Assembly: GCA_000149265.1 (NCBI GenBank) | Contig: CH002344.1 | Location: 1,516,395 to 1,580,394, forward strand | Origin: Ciona savignyi | Taxonomy: Eukaryota > Chordata > Ascidiacea > Phlebobranchia > Cionidae | Length of the DNA: 64,000 nucleotides | Reading direction: 5' to 3' | Shown: piece by piece, positions 14,101-24,600 of the stretch | Layout of the letters: every line of letters begins with the position of its first letter | Numbering within the stretch: the stretch's first letter is position 1 | The notes under the pieces: model-generated | What the model was told of the DNA's origin: nothing | The model's input: only the letters and a program-made list of their open reading frames with translations | Database searches by the model: none | Position numbers and translations under genes: made by a program

Positions 14101-16738
14101 TCCAGCTTCCATTAAAAAAAACAAAACAAGCACATAATCAGCTGTTTTAAAAAGGAGGGACAGCATGGGTTATAGTGTGAAGGGTCTTTTCGTCTCATTC
14201 TACCACAAATACTAAGCGATTGTATAATAAACACTGCATACACAAGTTACCAAAATTATTCCCTACCTTACAAGCATATCAAAGAGTATTTAAGATGTAA
14301 GTTACAGCCAAGGTGGTACAAAAGTCACCGGTATATTTAAACAGATAATACAGTCCCCAATAAAATCCCACCATAATTATCACGTCTTTAAGGAGAAACA
14401 CTATACTGTTGTTTATGTTTTATCCTTTAAAAATTTGTCCTTAGTTTTATGTTTTCATCGACTAGACTACTGGATTTTTCGTATGTCATATCAAACTTTG
14501 TGTGAGATATCAAACTGCATTGGTGCGTAACAATACAACTTGTTCATTGGAATGCTAGCTGATATTGTTTCAATGATAATTGGATACCCTTACTTGGTCT
14601 TCTATTGTGTTTCAATTAGAAATGAATCCTTGAGGTTTGGCTCTATGACCAGGGCAGCGTTAAAACCACTTTCTTAGTTTACTTTGAGGCACTTGACGCA
14701 CCATGGTCCATGCACTTGTTAAACCACTTATGGGTTCAATATTGTTAGTAGTTACTGTGTTTTCGGCGATATCTATTGTTTTAAGTTACGTTAAAAATCA
14801 GACTTTTTTAAACCTGCCTTCTTTTTAATTGTGGTCATTTTATTAAATGCCTATAATCATTTCATTTAATGATTATGGTCATTTTAAATCCAAATCCTCT
14901 CTATTATTTTCTATTGCTTTTTTTGAATTTTTATTTGAGTTTGTATTTTAGAGAAGTTTTAAACGAACTAGTTTTTTTAATATTTTGTGCAATTCAAAAA
15001 TGATAATTACACTGTAGCGGTTAAGTAGAAAATTGCAATTTTAAAATGACTACTTGCATTCGGTAATGTGACGATTGGCCGTTTTATAATTATCTTGTCC
15101 GTTTTATGATTTTTTTCCAAACTACATTTTTTTCCAAACTACACCAAACTACAAAATCCTATTCTGTCATAAAACGGCATATAGAATCATGGCCTAAAAC
15201 AATAAGGCACTACTAAATACGTTCCCAAACCTATTTGTTTTATAACCTGGCACAAAATCATGGTAATGATTGTATAATTCATTCCAAAATAATTTCAGAA
15301 TCGACAGCAGAAACGAACGCTGATTCCAATGAACCGGCAGAGGAAGCATCAGCGCCACCAGCCGACGGTATTATTTAGTTTGCCCTAAGTTTTTTTATTA
15401 TTTTTTTGCCGAGCCAAGTTTCGAACTAAAGATGGGCTCGTCACCTTTTTGGTATAACAGTCGATATATGTATCGGTCGCGGTAACCATTCGGCCACACG
15501 ACCGTAAAAGTTACATTTCCTCAATTTATTTACAATGAAGAATGGCTTGGAGTAGGATAGTCGTGTTTATCTAGGCGTGAAAAACTTGTAAAAGGCGCTT
15601 AAAACACACGCAATTATGAGCAAAACACGTCGCTATATGTGGTATATTACAGTGTGTTGTATCCTTGTAAGATATTTGTTTGGCTGCCTGATAGTGTGCA
15701 TGGTGCGATTGCGGTGTTGTGCATGTAGGTGACATTGTCATAGTCTTTTTAGACATTGTCATAGTTTTTACCGGGATACGCTTTTAAGACGTTTTAAGTG
15801 GAAATTTGATGTACGAATTGGTCGCGTTAAACATTCGTTCCCACATTGTTATAATTTCAAGCCTAGTAATCCCATGGGTTCAATCATGTCAGCTAAGTTT
15901 ATTGAGCTTGAGTACTCGAACCAACAAGCTTTTTATTAACTTGACTAATACAGAATTTTACATACGATTTTTATCACAAAAACGGCCGATCTTGGATTCG
16001 AAATTTAATCTTGGATTCGAGCTCTTTTAAACTAATGTACCCGACAACAGATAGGTCGTATGGGAAAATAATTAAAGCGGTCGATTTTTTATAGAATATT
16101 TGATCAAAAACGTACTTAGCAACAAGCTCATTACTTCGAAACTTAAGGCTTCGACATAGTACTTCACTAAGCAAAGATAAACGTTATATCGGAAAACTTC
16201 TTATTAAAATGCCACTTTTTTTGTTTGTTAAAAAAATCTAAGCTATTTTTAGTTTTACAGTCGCGGTTAACGTAGGAAAATTGTATCGATAGCCAAATTA
16301 CCGGTGCTTACCAATATGCGTAATCTAACACGCACGCGCTCACGATATGCACACCACGTGTAAACATTAATGGAAATCCCACCACCCTATAATAGGATGC
16401 TATATATACAAATATTTTCGAGGTATTGCGTCAGAGAAGTCTCCAAACTTTAATAGTCAAATTATACATGCGTTTTTCAGAATTGTACATATAATTATAC
16501 AAAGTGTTGTACAAACGATTTGTATATACCCTTTTACGAATTGAACATACAATTGTGCAAAATTCTATATACTGTCGAATGGAACATGCAATTATAAAAT
16601 TTCCGCATACATTTGTACAAAGTTTAATTGCACACACAATTTAAAGAATTCTATATACAATTATACAGTGTTGTACAGTCAAATCAAGTCAAATTGAAAA
16701 TGTTTTATTTTTCTGCAGAACAATCAGCCGAGTCCTAA
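5140..16738 (+). CDS. N-acylated Glu/Pro/Ala-rich acidic protein, 8 visible coding exons
   Basis: Coding exons: 5140-5323, 10617-10655, 11467-11502, 11670-11831, 12319-12474, 13815-13910, 15299-15367, 16719-16738 (stop TAA). They total 762 nt, or 253 aa plus stop. Every junction is GT/AG and every intron is phase 1, so the frame is self-consistent. The protein starts MGCAGSK: Gly2 with Ser6 fits N-myristoylation and Cys3 fits palmitoylation, so membrane anchoring is likely. A Thr/Ala-rich segment follows, then a Pro-Glu-Pro-Val repeat region (fourth exon, about residues 87-140), then Glu/Ala-rich and Glu/Pro-rich segments to the C-terminus. No folded domain, membrane segment or basic effector domain is visible; the protein is probably disordered. 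It resembles MARCKS/BASP1-type proteins only in general character. An assembly gap at 12598-13303 could hide one more exon. I do not recognise an orthologue. Confidence 0.8.
5310..5585. repeat. Three diverged tandem copies of the exon-1 donor region
   Basis: The segment around the exon-1 donor (ATCAAGGAACAAGGTAAATC at 5311-5330) recurs near 5433 and near 5551, spacing about 120 bp. Each copy retains an AAGGTRAA donor-like core followed by CGAYCTATA. Linking sequence (TTGTTATT, GCAGTTTTTTACCTGGGCGA) is repeated as well. Confidence 0.8.
6526..6612 (+). repeat. Small tRNA-Ser-like SINE copy
   Basis: It contains an A-box-like CGTGTGGTCGAACGGTTA, a spacer with GATACATATA, then a B-box-like AAGGTTCAAAACTG and CCCGGTAAAAAA. 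Same family as the copies at 44444, 57277 and 62187. Confidence 0.65.
6790..6892 (+). repeat. Small tRNA-Ser-like SINE copy
   Basis: TAGCTGAACGGTTAACGCGA followed by GAGCCCTTCGTGGGGTCGAA and a GGTAAAA tail. Diverged copy. Confidence 0.6.
7446..7707 (-). repeat. tRNA-derived SINE, near complete
   Basis: It begins with the tail motif GGATAGGATATTCATG, then GTGAATGGGAAAACC, the CACCTCGCGCCCA block, and ends in ACCTGCAACCTTTCG. It lies in the first intron of the acidic-protein gene. Confidence 0.85.
9190..9322. repeat. Tandem repeat, period about 58-60 bp
   Basis: Two full copies plus a partial one of a unit containing GGGCAAATGAGAATT and CATTTGTACTTGCGC. Confidence 0.8.
10671..10922 (-). repeat. 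tRNA-derived SINE, diverged
   Basis: It starts TAGGATAGGATATTCATG, 15 bp after exon 2 of the acidic-protein gene, and ends in the CTGCAACCCTTCGACG head region. More diverged than most copies. Confidence 0.75.
11670..11831 (+). other. Exon 4 of acidic-protein gene: Pro-Glu-Pro-Val repeat
   Basis: After acceptor GCATAG the exon encodes tandem PEPEPV/PEPVLEP-type units, then PPPPEPEKE. The donor GCAG|GTTG at 11832 is followed in frame by TGA, so reading through it would truncate the protein. 162 nt, phase 1 at both ends. Confidence 0.8.
12598..13303. other. Assembly gap (706 N)
   Basis: Run of N inside an intron of the acidic-protein gene, between the exons ending 12474 and starting 13815. Any exon here is invisible. 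Confidence 1.
15400..15508 (-). repeat. Small tRNA-Ser-like SINE copy
   Basis: Reverse-orientation copy: GCCGAGCCAAGTTTCGAAC then TATGTATCGGTCGCGGTAAC and CATTCGGCCACACGAC. It begins about 30 bp after exon 7 of the acidic-protein gene. Confidence 0.75.
15553..15662 (-). repeat. tRNA-derived SINE, tail fragment
   Basis: AGTAGGATAGTCGTGTTTAT through CAGTGTGTTGTAT; strongly diverged and lacking the tRNA-like head. Confidence 0.6.
16480..16680. repeat. Degenerate AT-rich tandem array
   Basis: Recurrent variants of ATATACAATTATACAAAG at irregular spacing (about 35-65 bp), ending about 40 bp before the last exon of the acidic-protein gene. Confidence 0.6.
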
Positions 16739-17705
16739 ACACAACACCCGGGAATTACCCAGAAGTTACTAACTGCAGTTTACGCTTTTTTTATGTTTTC
16801 ATACTTTTGACATTTCGAAAATTTAACATGGCGAGTTTTCGGTCGAAACTGTTGGCCAAAAATTCTAATTTTCTTTATTTGGTTTCATCTAATTTCGCTG
16901 TAGATTCTTTTTAGCAATGTTCCCTTTTCTGATAAGTACATCTGTTCCTTTTTTAGTACTGTGAATGGGCCTTTTCACAATGACTATCATGCTCATCAAA
17001 TTTAAACTATTTTAGTTTTAACAAGATATATACTCTGTTTAACTCCAAAGAAGGTAAACTTGGATTTCATTACAACATAAGTGCTTTTTGTCGACAGTTA
17101 ACACCAGTTTAGATGTCTATCTATGTTACGAGGTTTACAAATAACTCTATAATGTAAAAAAGATATGAACTTCATATGTTATATTGCACGCTCCAAATTC
17201 AACTGTGATTTCTTCTTCATTTTCTATCTCTCTTTATTGATATATATATATATAGCAGCGCTTTAATTATTTGTGACTATTTTATTAAAACATTTCATCT
17301 TTTTAGTACATACATATTTTATGATGTGTCAAAGCGACATAGGCCGTGCTCCACCAATTATAAGTGGAATATAGGTCACAGTACACACATAGTCAATACA
17401 ATATAATAGATAGTGTTCAAGTAAAATAAGGCTTTCGATAGAAGCCATACAACACATACTTTTGTGCCATGTCTACACGACCATGACAAATATTTTACAA
17501 AGATCATGAATGTATCCCATTTGGCCACTTCATTGTAGCTTTCTAAAAGTAATTTGTTCCTTCTGGTCGCTTAACAGCGTGTGTGAAGAATGGTGCTGTT
17601 CAAATTTTGTAAATATCAATATACCCTTCGTGTTGTTTATATTTCTTCAAATGTGGAGAACGTTAATAAATGCAGAAAATATATCTAGCCTACATGAAAC
17701 TGTTT

Positions 17706-17962
17706 TTGGTGGCCTTGCAGGTTCTGAACTGATCGCTTAAATAGTCAGTTGTGTCCTTGGGCAAGGGCGCAAGGCACTTAAGGGATATCGCCCGAACCCA
17801 GCGAATTCAGGGGTTCTACCGAATTGAAGGAACGTCCGAATCATACACAACACACTGCAATAGCTTCGGTAACACGACGGTGGACGCAAGGTGATCTGAC
17901 GATTGCCCATGTGTTACCCCCTTGGTTTCACGGGGATAATCATGAATATCCTATTCTATCCT
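17706..17962 (+). repeat. tRNA-derived SINE, near complete
   Basis: From GGTGGCCTTGCAGGTTCTGA through TTGTGTCCTTGGGCAAGG to the tail GAATATCCTATTCTATCC. Confidence 0.85.
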
Positions 17963-18344
17963 TGTTTTTGAACATGAAACCACTGAATCCCCGTCAATCG
18001 ACAAGATATGTCAAATTTTGATCGGCCATATGTTCTCTATTGCAAAATTATTTCCTAGACCCTTAACATATATAACCAACCTCTGTATATATTTCCCCTT
18101 TAAGGCCTCGTGAAATGAGTAAGAAGGCAGGGTGGTATTCGTGTTTTGTTTATTTTTGTCTCCACAATATAAAACCCGTAACTGGACATTTTATTAAAAA
18201 CGGAAAATTGTTTTTTTTTCTGGCTTTAAAAAACGCAGCAGGGATTAACCAAAATATTAAGTGTCAGCAGTCGGGTTATACCGCTTGTGTGTTTTAATAC
18301 ACTGCCTAATTTAGATTAACCCGTTAATTCAGTATGGCCAACCA

Positions 18345-18440
18345 CTATTTTTTACTAAGCCAGGTTACGAACCCATGATGGACTTGTCACGAGGACCGTT
18401 TTTGTTTATGACTCCGTACATGTATCGTTCGCGTTGTCCA
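18345..18440 (-). repeat. Small tRNA-Ser-like SINE copy
   Basis: AAGCCAGGTTACGAACCCAT, then GTACATGTATCGTTCGCG and a diverged CCGGAAAACCACC end. Confidence 0.6.
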
Positions 18441-18759
18441 GCCGGAAAACCACCGTCCAGTAAGGCTTTTTTCAAGAGCGCAACAGCCCAGCTAGCGGAT
18501 TATTTCAATTTCGCAACCTTTTATGTTACACTTATTGCATTTATTCTGCAAATTCTAAAAAACTAAGTAAAATAATTTTAGCACGACATATTTTTATACA
18601 AGGTGCCCAGCACATGTTCTAAACCTGGCCCGGTTAAAATAATTAGCAAACATCATTATACATCTACAATAGAAGCGCTAGGTTACGAAAAGCCCTGCAA
18701 TTTACCGCAAATGTAATATGGTAGATTGATTTGATGTTATGATATAATATGATAGTTAC

Positions 18760-18892
18760 GTTTATTTCCAGGTAAATGAGAAAACCAGAGGGGTTAACAC
18801 ACGGACAATTGTCAGATTGCCCCAGCGTCGGGTTAGCGGATCTATTTCAATGTGATGTTCATGATTCAGACGTTCCTTCAATTCAGTAGAAA
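18760..18892 (-). repeat. tRNA-derived SINE, tail half
   Basis: AATGAGAAAACC, GGGGTTAACACACGGACAAT, and GACGTTCCTTCAATTCAGTA; the head is missing. Confidence 0.75.
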
Positions 18893-20491
18893 CCCTTACT
18901 TTTACTTGGTTCACAACAATGCAATAATAATTAGTTATATTCTGTTTATGATGTTTCTAAGTATTAACCGAGATAATTTGTTTCTGACAAGTATACAACC
19001 ACAAAGTTGCTACTGATTATTATGAGGAATATTTTTTAAATTTGTTTCAGGAACCATTGGCCAAAAAAGGTCGGTATGAACGTTAATAATTATCCTAAAA
19101 GTCTGCTTTATAGATTGTTCCTTTGAAATAATAGTTTGGCCTTGGTTAAGGTAGGACAGGAGGTGTCAGGCTGTTGGTTATTCGTGGGCTAAAGTTAATA
19201 AATCAAGTTTACAAGTTCTTAATGAGCAAATTGCATCTAATGACTATGGGTATGACCGTTTAAACAATATTTATGTTTTTTTACGTTAGAGCACAATAAG
19301 AAAACCTCTCGGGCAAATATTTTAAAATAAACCAATTGGTAACTCGTGTTAGCCTTATAACTTATTGGGCGTTATTTCGACACGGAAATTTTCTTTTTAT
19401 AACTTGTTGGAAAATGCCTGGGCACAAGCCTACCTTGTAAAGTTAAACGTCAGTGTCAACTGTAAAAAGGCCTGGGGCCTTTTCTTACCCGCTGCTGCGC
19501 GTGCTAATTCCTTCCCAAAAATTCCGTATTTAACCGATATTCCATCTAAAAATGCCTTAAGGGTACTAGCAGCCACTTCAAAAGTCAAAAGTCGTCTGTT
19601 AAATGCAAAATAAAGCGACTGGAGGCAGCAAAAAGATATAACCGAGAGTCCGAAGATGCCCATAAAATATTTTTTCTAATCTTTAGTAGGCCTGATCTCT
19701 TTTTATGGAAAGGTGTAGACTGGTATCTTGTATCAGGGTCATTTATGTTTGTGTCCATAATCAGATCGTACTGGGCCTTTTGACTATGGCTAGTTGACTC
19801 GTTTACAAACCCATTACTTATTTAAATCACAGGGTCATTTAGAATACGTATGCCATGATTAGATTAGAACAAAATATTTGTTTAACCAAGGGGGTGAAGA
19901 ATTAAACATCCCGGACCCAAATGACTTAGTTTGAAACCTGACTTATTAATGTGTAATAAAGAGATTGGTTTAGAGTTTATTAAGTATTTATTTTTATAAA
20001 TACCGCCAGCTTTGGTGATTAAATCTTTCGGGGACGCTGTTTTATCAATGGAGACCGTTGATCAGTCGAGCGTGGCGAGACTTGAGTTCATTGTAATAAT
20101 TTATTCTCTTCATTCGAAGTTGGTCTTTGACCTATTTTGACCAGCTGTGGTCTAGTTTCTAATAAAAAGCCTTAGCAAAGTGTGACACAAACTGGGTAAC
20201 CGCATTTGTTGTCCCGAACAGATAGTTTACATGATACAGCAAGTCTATATTATATTTAATGTAAGGAAATGGGTAAACGTGCCCACAGTTTGCTACACCA
20301 ACGGACTATATAGTACTTTGAGATTTAAGGGTTACCTAGACTTTTCCTAATTAAATCAGTTAAATATATATTGATGGGTTTAATTAGAAGGGTATTTATT
20401 TTTAAATAAAGATTTCAGTGCATGTTTTAAATTGAGTCAGAATGTCATTCTGGGTAATTTTAATCATTCAAAAACAGCATCAAATAATGGG

Positions 20492-20890
20492 AAAAACTCA
20501 AAGGAGGGAAAGCGGAATACCTCTAAATACTACAGGATCGCTTGGAGCGCGTGGATCACCTAGATTGCTATGGAAAGTAATTCTAACCCTGTCTTAAACA
20601 CTAATCTCAACCCCAGAACTAACTTTAACCCCAACCCTAACATTAATATCATGGCTTTTGTAATTACGAAGTATAGTAAGCGCTCCAAGCGATTCAAGCG
20701 CTCTATGCAATCCAAGCGGTCCTGTAGTATTTAGAGGTACCAGGGAAAGCGGAATAGAGGGAAACTGCACAACAAAATGAAGGTATTAGAGTTGCAGAGT
20801 GTTTAGGGCCGGGTTAAAATTAGTTTTCATAGTTTTAGTAAGCAGTTTCCCTCCTTTCCTTTTTCCCTCCTTTTAGTGTTGCCCTCAAAT
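20492..20890. mobile_element. AAGGAGGG-type MITE interrupted by a second MITE
   Basis: The left outer end (AAAGGAGGGAAAGCGGAA) and the right outer part (GAGGGAAACTGCACAACAAAA to CCTCCTTTTAGTGTTGCCC) belong to one family with inverted termini. They are separated by an insertion at about 20518-20739. Confidence 0.75.
20518..20739. mobile_element. Nested MITE with TACCTCTAAATAC termini
   Basis: Inverted termini of about 28 bp: TACCTCTAAATACTACAGGA at the left and its complement ending TAGTATTTAGAGGTA at the right. The 12-mer GGGAAAGCGGAA occurs on both flanks. The core contains AACACTAATCTCAACCCC, shared with the AAGGAGGG-type MITEs although the ends differ. Confidence 0.75.
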
Positions 20891-21477
20891 ATTCACCAAT
20901 TTATACTACTAATGCTTCCAACTTGGAATTGATTGGTGTTTCCTACCACCCTGTCTTACTAACAGGACTGTTTTTATTTGCCTAGGCGTACCGCCGACTA
21001 ACAAATTCAATCACCAGCTACTGAGAAAGTTTCGTTTAAAACTTATAAAGTAAATGGAAGATTTTTTACAAATTATAAATATACATTAATATTAATGCAT
21101 TTGGAATTAACTGCTTTCCCTAAGATTCAATATGCCTACAAACAGGTTGTCGGTGCTATATCACAATACAGTAGAATGTTTAGTATTCAGTGGTCAGATT
21201 TTATTTGGTGAAAATGGGTGTTATTATTTGATTTACTGAAGCAAGTCGATATATGTGATTTCCCAGTGTTCCACAAATAGAAAAACTGTGCACTAAAACG
21301 AAAGTTAACCAATTATGAGACTGAATGTACAGGTGGTTAGTGTTTTGGTTGAATTTACCTTTTTTGTCCTTTCATTAAACCCTTCTGTGTGCATTTTGTA
21401 GACAATTTCTTGTGTAACTGTCTGACTTAAACTAACAATAAATACAATTGAATTGGTAAAGATGTTTCACGATTTTT

Positions 21478-21568
21478 ATTTTCCATACTCCTAGGCAGAC
21501 GCTCATACTAACTTTTAATTAACTTAACTAAAAATGCACACCTAACCAACAATACTTGAACCAAACCA
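21478..21568 (+). promoter_or_regulatory. 5' leader of BTB-ZF gene with possible splice acceptor and mini-uORF
   Basis: TTTTCCATACTCCTAG ending at 21494 is a good acceptor sequence and could accept a cis- or trans-spliced leader. Downstream, ATG CAC ACC TAA at 21534-21545 is a three-codon upstream ORF ending 23 nt before the main ATG at 21569. Transcript structure is inferred. Confidence 0.35.
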
Positions 21569-21676
21569 ATGAAAATGAATGGCAACGAAGGAAGCATGGC
21601 CACGCGAATGTACGTTTGTGAGTCAGCTGATCACCCTTCGTCTTTATTATCGGGTTTAAATGAACAAAGATTAAAG
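21569..21676 (+). other. BTB-ZF exon 1 (start of BTB domain)
   Basis: ATG at 21569 with a second in-frame ATG two codons later. The exon encodes 36 residues ending [11 protein letters not shown], the first BTB helix, and ends phase 0 at AAG|GTAAAT. This start is preferred because the frame carries straight into the CDITV strand in the next exon. Confidence 0.88.
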
Positions 21677-24600
21677 GTAAATTGGGTGATATGCATGGAG
21701 TGTGTTGTTGAATTTGATTTGTGTGTGTATTGCTTGGAAAAAAAATTGTTGATACCGCAATTTAAAATTTTGTAATTTTTATAATACCCCAAATAAGATA
21801 CCTATACCTGGAGTTATGCCCCATAACTGTCTGGTCCAAAAAAACACATTGTTGTAGGCCTGTAGCATAAATTACTCTAAAAAAATGTTGATAATAATGC
21901 TTTTAAATGCTTTATTTAAGGTTTATTGTTTTAAGCTTATAGTTTAATATTGCTTGCTAGCATAGACAAATTCGTGGGGGTAATAAAGGTACTTAACCAA
22001 CATTGCTACAAGCTAAAAGTGTGAATGTTTGTGACCATTTCAAAATAACCATTGAATCGTGTCAGCATACATTGAAATCTCATTGGGGGAACCCACTATG
22101 GAATGTGTTGATTGAGGAGTCTCATACGGAACCCATGTTTAAGGCCTGACCTTTCCAACCCATGGGGATACCAGTGCGTATCAATTAATCAATATACAAA
22201 TCTATGATGTCACTTTCTATACATGTGCTTCTTCATTTGCATTTTTATTTTTGTTTTTCAACTTCATTAGAATATAAAAGATTTAAATGTACTGTATTAG
22301 CAACCTACACATGCCCTGGAGCAACGTACAGTTTAAGGACTCATTTTACATGAGTGGTATCTAATGGGCTTTTAAAAAATACCATTGTGAATACTTAATC
22401 AGTATACTACTCTACTTTGCTTGGGTTCGTCAGTTGAAATGAGTATTTAAAAACACCCCCACGCAGGTAAAATCTTATGCGATAATTTAAGGTTTAAATT
22501 AACACTTGGGTTTTTCGGACTTATCATACATATTTTATACATAGCCCAACCTGTACTTAAGCCAGAGGTGCAACATGTACTCCTAGCATCCATAACTATT
22601 GCCAATGTTCGAAAGCTATATGCAAGTAATCAACTGATTTTTTAATGATGTTAACATCCTAAAAACTTAGGATTTCATGTTTGTCAATTTATTTAACCCC
22701 CTGTTTTTAGGGAGTTTTATGTGACATCACAGTGAGAGTTCAAGGTCATCTCTTCAAAGCACACATCAACGTATTGGCCTCGACTATGGGGTATTTCAGG
22801 TGATACTCATAGTTTCGAATAGCTTACCATAGTACCTATACCCAGAAATCTCTTTATTATTGAGTTTTGCCAATAGTACCTATATTTATATAATATATAT
22901 TAAGTATTAAATATATTATATATATTGAGTATTACCATAGTACCTATACCCAGAACTCTTTTTATTATTGAATATTGCCAAGCCGTTTTGCGCACAATAA
23001 GTACAACAAAACACCTCCCAATACAGCACCCATGTTTCTGTGCCCAATTACCTTCTTTGTTGTCCTTGTGTCACCCAGAAAAATATGCAAAATTTGTAGC
23101 CATGTGCCAATATATATATACACACACTTTCTGTATGGTAATTTACAGTATATTTATATATTGTTTGCCGGATTGCGTAGGTTATTTGCATACCTATAGT
23201 ACTTAAAAAATGCTATTATATTTATTTGTTGACTTTTAGAAGTTATTAAATAATGAAAATTGTTATGCTTTGTTTATTATGTGTAACATTTTTATAACCT
23301 ATTGTGATACTATTAAGTATAAGGGATAACTGTTACATATTTGTGGTCCAAATTCCTCAGCCTTTTTAGAATGAAAACTCTTCTTTATGTTAAGATTAAG
23401 ATATTTCTGTATTATCCCCGTGAATGGAAATATTTGTGGGGCGTTACCATGGAAATATTTGCAGGGCGTTTTAAAATCCTCAGATTACCTTGTGTCAACC
23501 AAGCTATTGCAATGTCTTGTATATGATTTAGACGTTCTTTTATTTTAATAGAACCTATTAATCCACTGGGTGATTAGTGGCATTTCAAAGGACACCAACA
23601 GCCTCTACGCGTGTCCTGTTTCCCATATAATTGCGAAGCAATAATTTACTAACCCTTTTAAAGTCTCAAATTATGTTTTATCCTGCCCTTACACCCATAA
23701 GATAAAAAGGGATCTTACTTTAAATGTACTCTCCCGTTTACCTAACATTCGCCATTGTAAAGTGTGTTTTTTTGGATTAGTTTTTAGAATTTTCCACTTG
23801 GTGTTATTGGTTTAAAACATTTCCAAACTTAATGGTGCTTGGTTGCTTAAAATGGTGGGGCGGTGTTGCATTTTAAAGATTAAGTCAAGTTAGGGCAGCA
23901 TGGAATACTTCCCTTATATGCTTTGCACCCTTATTTGTATTATTACATGCATCATGTTATAATGTAGGCCGCTATAATGGAAGGTTCCAATTATGGGAGG
24001 TATTAGCACTTAATAAACAAATCACATGATTCTTATCAGATTATTAAATCCTAAAACTGCATAAATGCAACATAACTGGTTGGTGCTATTTGTTAGTAAC
24101 CAGCCTTTCTATTATATTCTAATTAGAATTTGCTATAGGTCTCTGCTGTACTCTTTTTAGCAGGCCAATAAAAAAGACTTATTTATAAAACAGCACCCAA
24201 TGGGTTGTGTATGTATTATTTTACTATATTATTATTAGAATTTGCTATAGCTGTATGCTATACATTTCATTTTTTCACCAAGCCAAAATTCTAGTTTAAA
24301 TTCAAATTATGAACAAGAATTACTTATTTGTAAAACTACCTAATGGATGCTGTGTGTATTGTTTCCCTCTTTCCTGATCATAATTTACATATGGATTTTC
24401 CTCTATGAAATGTACATATTAACAGCTGTTAACCCTTAAAACCAACTTAAAAAAACTAGAATGTGGTTTCACTACAAATTTATCTGTAAATAACCCATAA
24501 GTGATTGAATTTGTTAATTTTTGACTTTTTGCAGACCTTGTTAACCCATTACTTAATGTTTAATTTTTCTATTCAAACCGCTTGTAAATTATTAGAACTG

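Larger units (their letters stand above)
16739..21568. other. Intergenic region between acidic-protein and BTB-ZF genes
   Basis: No supported gene. Contents: two SINE copies (17706-17962, 18760-18892), a tRNA-Ser-like copy (18345-18440), and a nested MITE (20492-20890). An open frame at 19365-19613 (and its antisense at 19430-19663) matches nothing I know. ATTAAA at 17284 is a possible distal poly(A) signal for the upstream gene. The last 100 bp are the presumed 5' region of the BTB-ZF gene. Confidence 0.5.

Noticed and set aside
19365-19663. Overlapping 82-aa and 77-aa frames on opposite strands
   Set aside because: Neither resembles a known protein and no splice partners fit; probably chance in a GC-richer patch.
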